From: Candidatus Wolfebacteria bacterium CG_4_10_14_0_8_um_filter_39_64
GTDB lineage: Bacteria > Patescibacteriota > Minisyncoccia > UBA6257 > UBA9933
NCBI GenBank assembly: GCA_002784365.1
Contig: PFKY01000041.1
Coordinates: 1,304 to 6,556 of the forward strand
Length of the DNA stretch: 5,253 nucleotides
Direction: 5' to 3'
In this document: piece by piece, positions 1-4,813 of the stretch
Layout of the letters: every line of letters begins with the position of its first letter
Position numbering within the stretch: the first letter of the stretch is position 1
The notes under the pieces: generated by a model
What the model saw: the letters and a program-made list of their open reading frames with translations, nothing else
Told to the model about the DNA's origin: nothing
Databases searched by the model: none
Program-made: the position numbers and the translations under genes

Positions 1-2096
1 ACTGCGGTATTAAAATGTAATATCTCAATGTCATCGCCTACTTTCTTAATTGTTTGATGTAAGAGCCGTTTTAAGGCGCTATTTTCCTTGGCGTCTGGCT
101 GCGATTTTAATTTAAAAACCCTATCTAAAAATCTACGTACCCCTAAAATGCCCGTCGGGTTCCACGGTCCGCCTTGGTCATAAGGTCCCATAAAACAAAG
201 ATACAAGCGCACTGCGTCCGCTCCAAACTTGTTAACTATATCGTCCGGATTAACGACGTTTCCCCGCGATTTGGACATCTTCTGGTTGTCCTGACTCAAA
301 ATTATTCCCTGATGCCGTAATTTTAAAAATGGTTCATCAAAATTCAGATAACCGAAATCGCAGAGCGCTTTGGTGAAAAACCGCGAATATAGAAGATGGA
401 GAACTGTATGCTCGGCTCCGCCGATGTAAATATCAACCGGCAGCCATTTCTTAATTTTTTCCGCGTCCGCGAATTTCTCAGAATTTTTCGGATCGACATA
501 ACGTAAATAATACCAAGAGGAGCAGACAAAAGTATCCATAGTGTCGGTTTCTCTTTTGGCTGGACCGCCGCACTTGGGACATTTAGCGTTGATAAATTTT
601 TCCGAATGCGCCAGTGGCGACTTCCCTTCTTCGGTCGGCAGATAATTTTTAACGTTTGGGAGCAAAACCGGCAAATCTTTTTCTAAAACCGCATACCAAC
701 CAGGCATTTCTTTTCGTTCTCCTCTTTTTTCTCTGGCGCAACGCTCACAGTAAATCATCGGGATAGGCGCTCCCCAATATCTCTGTCGCGAAACAATCCA
801 GTCGCGCAAGCGGTACTGGATTTTCCTCTTGCCAGCCACAAATTTGGTAATAAGCCATCTGGCTTTTTCAGAAGGCATTCCGTTAAATTTAGCTGAGTTT
901 ATCATTTCGCCTTCGCCTTCCCAAAAGTCGCCGCCAATCGCCAATTCAGAAACTGCCGCGTCCGCTCTTGCCGCTGGATTCGGCACGCGCATCAGCACGG
1001 GATTTATTACTTTCATAATTGGCACTTTGAATTTTTTGGCAAAAGCGAAATCACGACTGTCATGCGCCGGCACTGCCATAATCGCGCCAGTCCCGTAGGT
1101 CGCTAAAACGTAATCCGCCACCCAGATTGGAATTTCTTTTTTGTTGGCTGGATTGATTGCTTTGACTCCCTTTAATTCCACTCCGGTTTTTTCTTTCGCC
1201 AAATCAGTTCTTTGCAATTCGGTTTTTCTTTTCGCCTTCGCGATATATTTTTTAACCTCCCCTAAATTTTTAATTCTATATTCTAAACTCTTAATTAAAG
1301 GATGTTCCGGCGATAAAACCAGATAAGTCGCGCCAAAAAGTGTGTCCGGTCTCGTCGTAAACGCTTTAATGTTCAATTCTGTATCCTTAATTGTAAATTC
1401 TATTTCCGCTCCTTCCGACTTCCCTATCCAATTCCGCTGCATTATTTTTGTTTTTTCCGGCCAATCGATTTTATCCAGTCCGGAAAGCAATTTCTCGGCA
1501 TAATCGGTAATCTTAAAAAGCCACTGCTCTATTTCCCGTTGCACCACCTCGTGGCCACAACGTTCGCATTCGCCGTCAATCACCTGTTCATTTGCCAGAA
1601 CCGTATGGCAGGACGGACACCAATTAGCCGCCGCTTTCTTCTTATAAGCCAAGCCGTTTTTGAATAATTGCAGAAATATCCATTGAGTCCATTTGTAATA
1701 TTCCGGATCACTGGTGATAATTTTTCTCGACCAATCGTAAACGGCGCCTATGCTTTTAAGCTGGCCCGTCATAGTTCCAATATTTTTATAAGTCCAATCC
1801 TTGGGATGAATTTTTCGCTTGATGGCCGCGTTTTCAGCCGGCAAACCAAAGGAGTCAAAGCCGATAGGCGATAAAACATTAAAGCCCTGCGCTCTTTTTA
1901 AACGGGCATAAACATCGGCTGGCGCAAAATTGTACCAATGGCCAATATGAAGATCACCCGATGGATAGGGAAACATCACCAAATGGTAGAAGTTTTTTTT
2001 ATTTTTTACCGAGTCCTTAACTTGATAAATCTTCTGCTTTTCCCATTTTTTCTGCCACTTTTTTTCAATTTTTTGATGATTGAAAACCTTAGACAT
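1..2096 (-). CDS. leuS: Leucyl-tRNA synthetase, C-terminus cut by window edge
   Basis: Class Ia aminoacyl-tRNA synthetase that charges tRNA-Leu with leucine in the cytoplasm and edits mischarged products. About 698 residues are visible and the frame is open to the left edge. Bacterial LeuRS is usually about 800-870 residues, so the C-terminal part of the anticodon-binding and tail region is missing. The Rossmann HIGH motif is at residues 50-53 (in PYPSGDLHIGHWYNF) and KMSKS at 606-610. The CP1 editing domain shows TTRPDT at 247-252 and GTGAIMAVPAHDSRD, with H345, D346 and D349. Two zinc-ribbon cysteine sets are present: C160/C163/C177/C180 and C450/C453/C506/C509. I found no frameshift in the stretches I translated, which include all these motifs. 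I chose the ATG at 2096 (MSKVFNHQKIEKKW); an in-frame ATG at 2102 would add Met-Ser. Neither has a Shine-Dalgarno sequence. Identity is certain; only the exact start is open. Confidence 0.97.
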   Translation of the reverse strand, partial: MSKVFNHQKIEKKWQKKWEKQKIYQVKDSVKNKKNFYHLVMFPYPSGDLHIGHWYNFAPADVYARLKRAQGFNVLSPIGFDSFGLPAENAAIKRKIHPKDWTYKNIGTMTGQLKSIGAVYDWSRKIITSDPEYYKWTQWIFLQLFKNGLAYKKKAAANWCPSCHTVLANEQVIDGECERCGHEVVQREIEQWLFKITDYAEKLLSGLDKIDWPEKTKIMQRNWIGKSEGAEIEFTIKDTELNIKAFTTRPDTLFGATYLVLSPEHPLIKSLEYRIKNLGEVKKYIAKAKRKTELQRTDLAKEKTGVELKGVKAINPANKKEIPIWVADYVLATYGTGAIMAVPAHDSRDFAFAKKFKVPIMKVINPVLMRVPNPAARADAAVSELAIGGDFWEGEGEMINSAKFNGMPSEKARWLITKFVAGKRKIQYRLRDWIVSRQRYWGAPIPMIYCERCAREKRGERKEMPGWYAVLEKDLPVLLPNVKNYLPTEEGKSPLAHSEKFINAKCPKCGGPAKRETDTMDTFVCSSWYYLRYVDPKNSEKFADAEKIKKWLPVDIYIGGAEHTVLHLLYSRFFTKALCDFGYLNFDEPFLKLRHQGIILSQDNQKMSKSRGNVVNPDDIVNKFGADAVRLYLCFMGPYDQGGPWNPTGILGVRRFLDRVFKLKSQPDAKENSALKRLLHQTIKKVGDDIEILHFNTA

Positions 2097-2110
2097 AGAC
2101 ATATCTACTA

Positions 2111-2139
2111 ATATTAAACATTTTAAAATCTTTTTTCAA
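2111..2139 (-). promoter_or_regulatory. leuS: Possible leuS promoter giving a near-leaderless transcript
   Basis: On the minus strand TTGAAA (2139-2134) is followed by a 17-nt spacer and TAATAT (2116-2111), which matches the -10 consensus at four of six positions. Initiation would fall around 2104, only a few bases before the candidate ATGs at 2102 and 2096, so the mRNA would have almost no leader. That fits the absence of a Shine-Dalgarno sequence, but chance matches are common in such AT-rich DNA. Read-through from the pilus operon is the alternative. Confidence 0.3.
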
Positions 2140-2159
2140 CTGCCAATTTTTTATTTAAT

Positions 2160-2211
2160 AAATATTTTAGTCAAGTATCTCACGATCGTGAGATACTTGA
2201 CTAAAATATTT
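2160..2211. repeat. 52-bp perfect palindrome with no spacer
   Basis: The two 26-bp arms (2160-2185 and 2186-2211) are exact reverse complements meeting at the centre CACGA|TCGTG. Symmetry stops at 2159/2212. The arms contain AGTCAAGTATCTCACGA. In single-stranded DNA or RNA this folds into one long hairpin. The flanking DNA lacks a run of Ts on either side, so it is not a textbook intrinsic terminator, although it could attenuate read-through from the pilus operon into leuS. Its perfect symmetry and intergenic position suit a REP- or MITE-like mobile palindrome. That class assignment is inference; the symmetry is seen directly. Confidence 0.9.
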
Positions 2212-2251
2212 GCGGGGTCGATGTTTTATCGAAAAGGGTTCTCAGATAAAT

Positions 2252-2283
2252 TTAGCACTTTCCTACCTATAGGAAAGTGCTAA
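2252..2283. repeat. 14-bp inverted repeat with CCTA loop downstream of pilus operon
   Basis: TTAGCACTTTCCTA (2252-2265) pairs exactly with TAGGAAAGTGCTAA (2270-2283) around the 4-nt loop CCTA. It lies 27 bp past the stop codon of the PilM-PilN gene. On the transcribed strand the stem is followed by ATTTATCTG, only a poor U-tract, so termination would be weak. The outer nine bases of each arm resemble CIRCE half-sites, but the spacing is wrong. It may be the operon's 3' stem-loop or another dispersed palindrome. Confidence 0.75.
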
Positions 2284-2286
2284 TGT

Positions 2287-2310
2287 GGGGCAAATTTTGA
2301 ACAAAGCCCC
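2287..2310 (-). terminator. Short GC hairpin directly after PilM-PilN stop
   Basis: GGGGC (2287-2291) and GCCCC (2306-2310) can form a 5-bp stem around a 14-nt loop, starting at the base next to the TAA stop of the upstream gene. In an AT-rich neighbourhood the two GC blocks stand out. There is no U-tract after it on the minus strand. It would work, if at all, together with the 2252-2283 stem-loop as a 3'-end protecting or weak terminating structure. Confidence 0.35.
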
Positions 2311-3834
2311 TTACTTTATTTTGAACGTAATACTAAATTTAAGTTTGCCGTCGGCTGCCGGAGTAATGCCGGCCAAGGGCAGATTAATATCTTTAAATTG
2401 AGAATCTTGCTCCAATTTGGTTTTAAAGTCAATAATGGCTTTTTCGTCAGTCGCCCGGCCGTTAAATAAAATAGGTGTTTCTTGCGATTGAATAAAAATT
2501 CTTTCAATAACAATGTCGTTGCCGGCTAAATTTTTAATTTTTTCAAAAAATGGAGACCAATTATAAATTTGATTTTTGACCTGAAGCCCCAACTCCACTC
2601 GTTCGTTGAATTCCTTGGCTTCTTCTTGAAGTTTATTAACTTCACCCAGCTCGGGCAAATTAGCCAGGTTGGCTAATTGATTATTTAAAGAATTGGCGGT
2701 TTTCATTAAAAAACCGTCTACCACTATAAAGGCGATAAAAATAAAAGAGAGAGAAGTTAAGGCGATGTTTCGCCAGATTTTAATAAAATTAATTATCTGG
2801 TGCTGATGAAATTCTTCCTCGGTGCCGGTGCTGGCTAAACTGATAATAATATCTTTAGAGCGAGGAATCAGGCCTCTTAAAGCCGAGCCCAAGGCGCTAA
2901 ACCAATCAGAGGTAAGGGTAGACAATTGACTATTGACTAATGACCATTGACCATTGACATTTTTTAGTTCTCTTGGCAAGGTCAGTTTTTGAACTGCCAG
3001 AGTAAAGTTTTCAGTAATAATTTGGGTTATTTTTTCTTCCAGAGCCGGGGCAGCCAACAAGAGAGTGTTGATTTGGGTTTCTGGCCAATGACTGCCGGCG
3101 AAATTTAAAACTTTCTGGGTTTCTCTGATAATTATTTCTTTGATGACAGCCAAAGAAATTTGCCGTTCTTCTCCCGCCGGCCAAGGAATAAAATGATTAA
3201 AGTATAAATTGCGATTTTTGATAAAACAAAAATTTAAACCGCTGCCGGTTAAATGCAATAGAAGAAAAGAGTTAGGTAGGTTCACCAGTCCCGAAAATAG
3301 ACGGCTGAGCGCTAAAGCTGAGAATTCAATGGCTACGACAACGAAATTTGTCTCTTTTAAATGTTGGACAAATTCATCAACGATTTTATTTGGAATAAAA
3401 GCCCCTAAAATTTCCAATTGTCCGCCGTCAATATCGGTTTCCCCTACTCTCTGCCAGTCAGCGTAAACCGAGGAAAAATCAATCGGCGAAATCATCTGAA
3501 GATTTAATCCAGCCGCCTCCTCAAGATTATCAATGGCCACGAGCGGCAAGTTAAATACCTGGGTATAGACATCGATATCAGGGATATTAACTATGATGTA
3601 AATTTTTTTCTTGGTTCTAAAAGTAATCTGGGAACGAAGTTTAGAAAGAGCGGCTTTGAAATTTTCTTTATTTTTAATTTTTCCCTCCTCAATAGTTCCT
3701 ATTGGTAAATTTAAGGAAATAAAGTTCAGCTTATTTTCCTTAATAAGGACGAATTTTAATGCTGAATCTGAAATTTCCAAACCGCCAATCGGTAGCTGAG
3801 GATTTAGGATGGTTAATATTCGCTTGAAGCTCAT
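2311..3834 (-). CDS. pilM: PilM-PilN fusion, type IV pilus inner-membrane platform
   Basis: The 507-residue product appears to join two pilus platform proteins. Residues 1-335 look like PilM, the cytoplasmic actin-like ATPase-fold protein. It starts with a phosphate-1-like GLEISDSALKFVLI (18-31). A second strand-turn-strand LLLHLTGSGLNFCFIKNRNL follows at 191-210, and an ALGSALRGL motif at 314-322 resembles the PilM AIGLALRG signature. A single membrane segment lies at about 356-377. A heptad-like, probably coiled-coil stretch (about 378-420) leads to a C-terminal PilN-like alpha/beta domain (about 425-507, with GRATDEKAIIDF and a final FSITFKIK). PilM and PilN are normally separate genes and PilM binds the PilN N-terminus; here the link is covalent, as in GspL. 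The phosphate motifs are weak, so ATP binding is uncertain. The start is 6 nt after the pilin stop and lacks a Shine-Dalgarno, suggesting translational coupling. Residues 292-305 are encoded by a heptamer repeat. Confidence 0.82.
   Translation of the reverse strand: MSFKRILTILNPQLPIGGLEISDSALKFVLIKENKLNFISLNLPIGTIEEGKIKNKENFKAALSKLRSQITFRTKKKIYIIVNIPDIDVYTQVFNLPLVAIDNLEEAAGLNLQMISPIDFSSVYADWQRVGETDIDGGQLEILGAFIPNKIVDEFVQHLKETNFVVVAIEFSALALSRLFSGLVNLPNSFLLLHLTGSGLNFCFIKNRNLYFNHFIPWPAGEERQISLAVIKEIIIRETQKVLNFAGSHWPETQINTLLLAAPALEEKITQIITENFTLAVQKLTLPRELKNVNGQWSLVNSQLSTLTSDWFSALGSALRGLIPRSKDIIISLASTGTEEEFHQHQIINFIKIWRNIALTSLSFIFIAFIVVDGFLMKTANSLNNQLANLANLPELGEVNKLQEEAKEFNERVELGLQVKNQIYNWSPFFEKIKNLAGNDIVIERIFIQSQETPILFNGRATDEKAIIDFKTKLEQDSQFKDINLPLAGITPAADGKLKFSITFKIK
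2921..2960. repeat. Heptanucleotide tandem repeat inside pilM-pilN
   Basis: Five consecutive 7-nt units run from 2926 to 2960: TTGACTA, TTGACTA, ATGACCA, TTGACCA, TTGACAT. A partial unit (GACAA, 2921-2925) precedes them. They are read in frame on the minus strand as VNGQWSLVNSQL-like residues, about 292-305 of the fusion protein, in a region predicted to be a loop before the ALGSALRGL motif. Heptameric short tandem repeats of this style are described in cyanobacteria and, as I recall, are frequent in CPR genomes. The repeat is seen directly; its origin is inference. Confidence 0.85.
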
Positions 3835-3840
3835 AAATTT

Positions 3841-4278
3841 TTATATTGCTATTTCTCTTTCTGATTCTAATTTTACCTCACCGGTGAGACTATTTACATA
3901 AATGACTGCCCGGATCTTGCGGCGCTTGTTAAAGGCGATTCCTAAAGAATCAACCTGAAATTTGTCAGCGCCGACGCAAATATCTTTACAAATCGTCACT
4001 TGGCTGGAGCGACTTCCCACGATTAAGGTGTAAGGATTGGGGCTGGGGTTGAAATTTTTATCTCGGACGATTCTAATTTTCGCGTCTTCAATGCCGGCTC
4101 TGGCCGCGGCTAACGCCTCTTCTGATAATTTTATTCCAAAACCGCTCTGGCTCAAAAAATAAGCGATAAAAGCGCCGGTAATTCCGATTTCCACAATCAA
4201 TCCTCCGACTAAAAGAATCACTGGCAAGGTAGCAGCAGCTTTTGTATTGAGTAATGAGTTATGAGTTGTGAGTTTCAT
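3841..4278 (-). CDS. PilX-like minor pilin, type IV pilus
   Basis: This is a 145-residue protein with one hydrophobic helix at about 17-42 (LPVILLVGGLIVEIGITGAF...) followed by SEEALAAARAGIEDAKIRI (52-70). That stretch closely resembles the AAEAGxxDA segment following the N-terminal helix of PilX-type minor pilins. The globular remainder has two cysteines (C97 and C101) and ends in beta-strand-like segments. I see no clear prepilin peptidase site with G before F and E5, so processing is uncertain; E30 inside the helix is the nearest acidic residue. It sits in a pilus operon, with its ATG directly abutting the upstream TAG and its stop 6 nt before pilM-pilN. No other in-frame Met exists, so 4278 is the only reasonable start, even though residues 2-11 come from a heptamer repeat. 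A general membrane-anchored pseudopilin is the alternative. Confidence 0.6.
   Translation of the reverse strand: MKLTTHNSLLNTKAAATLPVILLVGGLIVEIGITGAFIAYFLSQSGFGIKLSEEALAAARAGIEDAKIRIVRDKNFNPSPNPYTLIVGSRSSQVTICKDICVGADKFQVDSLGIAFNKRRKIRAVIYVNSLTGEVKLESEREIAI
4247..4274. repeat. Heptanucleotide tandem repeat at the pilin start
   Basis: Four 7-nt units, TTGAGTA, ATGAGTT, ATGAGTT and GTGAGTT, run without interruption. On the minus strand they read AACTCAC, AACTCAT, AACTCAT, TACTCAA and begin within the second codon of the pilin gene, giving the N-terminal residues LTTHNSLLN. The unit differs from the TTGACTA/TTGACCA family in the downstream gene, so two separate heptamer families are present within 1.3 kb. 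Confidence 0.85.
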
Positions 4279-4689
4279 CTATTGTTGCGTGGTTGTTGCT
4301 TGTTGGGGCGACTGTTGAGGCGGTTGAGCTTGAGCCGCTGGCGAACTTTTAATGGATTGTAAAATCTGGCTATTTTCTTTTAACTTGGCTTTCCAAACAA
4401 TATTCTTCTCGTTAAGATAAATTTTATCTTCCGGGCCCCAGAATGCCTGTTCGAATTTGGCTAAACTCAAAGGGTTTTGACTGTCCGCTGGATTTCTCTG
4501 AATCAACCAGACATTGCTTAGCGATAGTTTTGGAAATCTATTGAGTTCTCCAAAATAAAGGTCACCGGTATTCAGATAAACCGCCCAGTAAGATTTTTTA
4601 AACCCGACCTTTTGCCAATAAATAACAACAGCCAAAGCCAATAATAAAATAACAACTACAGCCAGTAAAATTTTATTTAATTTAGACAT
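4279..4689 (-). CDS. Uncharacterised membrane-anchored protein with Q-rich tail
   Basis: This 136-residue protein is first in the pilus operon. MSKLNK is followed by one membrane helix (about 7-24, LLAVVVILLLALAVVIYW) and then a compact extracytoplasmic domain, about 33-105. The domain carries YWAVYLNTGDLYFGEL, NVWLIQRN, FWGPEDKIYL and NIVWKAKL, which look like a series of beta strands. Residues 118-136 form a low-complexity tail rich in Q, P, A and T. The short lysine-poor N-terminus and no signal-peptidase motif suggest an N-in, C-out anchored protein. I recall similar hypothetical proteins beside pilus genes in CPR genomes but know no tested function. Its position suggests an accessory pilus or surface role. 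The stop codon TAG directly touches the ATG of the next gene, so translation is likely coupled. No Shine-Dalgarno precedes the ATG. Confidence 0.7.
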   Translation of the reverse strand: MSKLNKILLAVVVILLLALAVVIYWQKVGFKKSYWAVYLNTGDLYFGELNRFPKLSLSNVWLIQRNPADSQNPLSLAKFEQAFWGPEDKIYLNEKNIVWKAKLKENSQILQSIKSSPAAQAQPPQQSPQQATTTQQ

Positions 4690-4694
4690 AATAA

Positions 4695-4700
4695 ATTATA
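4695..4700 (-). promoter_or_regulatory. Second TATAAT, possible leaderless start
   Basis: A perfect TATAAT on the minus strand ends 5 bp before the ATG at 4689. If it is used as a -10, initiation would be at or next to the start codon, giving a leaderless mRNA. There is no recognisable -35 at the right distance, so the upstream extended -10 is the stronger candidate. Confidence 0.25.
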
Positions 4701-4728
4701 ATCTTTAAACGACCTTTTTTATATGTTT

Positions 4729-4756
4729 ATTATAACATTATCACAAAATATCACAA
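4729..4756 (-). promoter_or_regulatory. Pilus operon promoter (extended -10)
   Basis: On the minus strand TGT-TATAAT is a perfect extended -10 element, with the hexamer at 4734-4729. It lies 16 bp downstream of TTGTGA (4756-4751), a four-of-six match to the -35 consensus. The predicted start near 4722 leaves a leader of about 32 nt before the ATG at 4689. This is the best promoter match in the window and correctly placed for the three-gene operon. Confidence 0.6.
4737..4756. repeat. Tandem decamer overlapping the pilus -35
   Basis: Two 10-bp units, ATTATCACAA (4737-4746) and AATATCACAA (4747-4756), match at nine of ten positions and lie end to end. On the minus strand each contains TTGTGATA. 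They cover the -35 element and spacer of the pilus promoter. A one-helical-turn spacing would place two protein contacts on the same face of the DNA, so this may be an operator. The binding protein is unknown. Confidence 0.45.
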
Positions 4757-4773
4757 CTACAAAAACACGAAGC

Positions 4774-4803
4774 TTGACTTTACGAGGTTAAACCTCGTAA
4801 GAT
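4774..4803 (+). promoter_or_regulatory. Possible transposase promoter spanning the palindrome
   Basis: TTGACT (4774-4779) and TAAGAT (4798-4803) are separated by 18 bp, and that spacer is almost entirely the palindrome 4780-4800. Initiation would occur at about 4810, leaving only a few bases before the ATG at 4814. Transposase or another protein bound to the palindrome would then block its own promoter. The -10 is weak, with four of six matches, so the call is tentative. Confidence 0.3.
4780..4800. repeat. REP-like palindrome upstream of the transposase
   Basis: Ten-base arms TTACGAGGTT (4780-4789) and AACCTCGTAA (4791-4800) flank one unpaired A. Together with the following GATT, 25 bp (4780-4804) are identical to 4999-5023 inside the transposase gene. 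REP-associated Y1 transposases act on hairpins of this kind that often lie next to their genes. This makes it the likely cognate REP or left-end hairpin of the element, which is inference from family knowledge. Confidence 0.8.
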
Positions 4804-4813
4804 TATAAATAAC

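Noticed and set aside
829..1098. Plus-strand 89-codon open frame, and similar ones at 1141-1326 and 1668-1874
   Set aside because: They lie antisense to well-conserved leuS editing and catalytic regions, and their translations look like random peptide shadows.
1272..1298. Degenerate heptamer repeat in leuS (AATTCTA, TATTCTA, AACTCTT)
   Set aside because: Only the first two units match well, and the encoded residues fit the normal length of the LeuRS editing domain, so chance in AT-rich sequence is enough.
2160..2211. Classical intrinsic terminator
   Set aside because: There is no U-tract on either strand after the hairpin and the stem base is AT-rich, so the usual stem plus U-run signature is missing.
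2080..2283. Plus-strand 67-codon open frame across the leuS upstream region
   Set aside because: It begins inside leuS on the opposite strand, is partly made of the palindromes at 2160-2211 and 2252-2283, and its product has no recognisable family features.
2252..2283. True CIRCE/HrcA operator
   Set aside because: The half-sites match well but the spacer is 14 nt instead of 9, the inner bases extend the stem, and the site follows a pilus operon rather than preceding a chaperone gene.
3209..3466. Plus-strand open frames antisense to pilM-pilN (also 3611-3799) and a minus-strand alternative frame at 2316-2513
   Set aside because: The 507-codon frame explains the DNA with coherent domains; these are out-of-frame shadows with no start signals.
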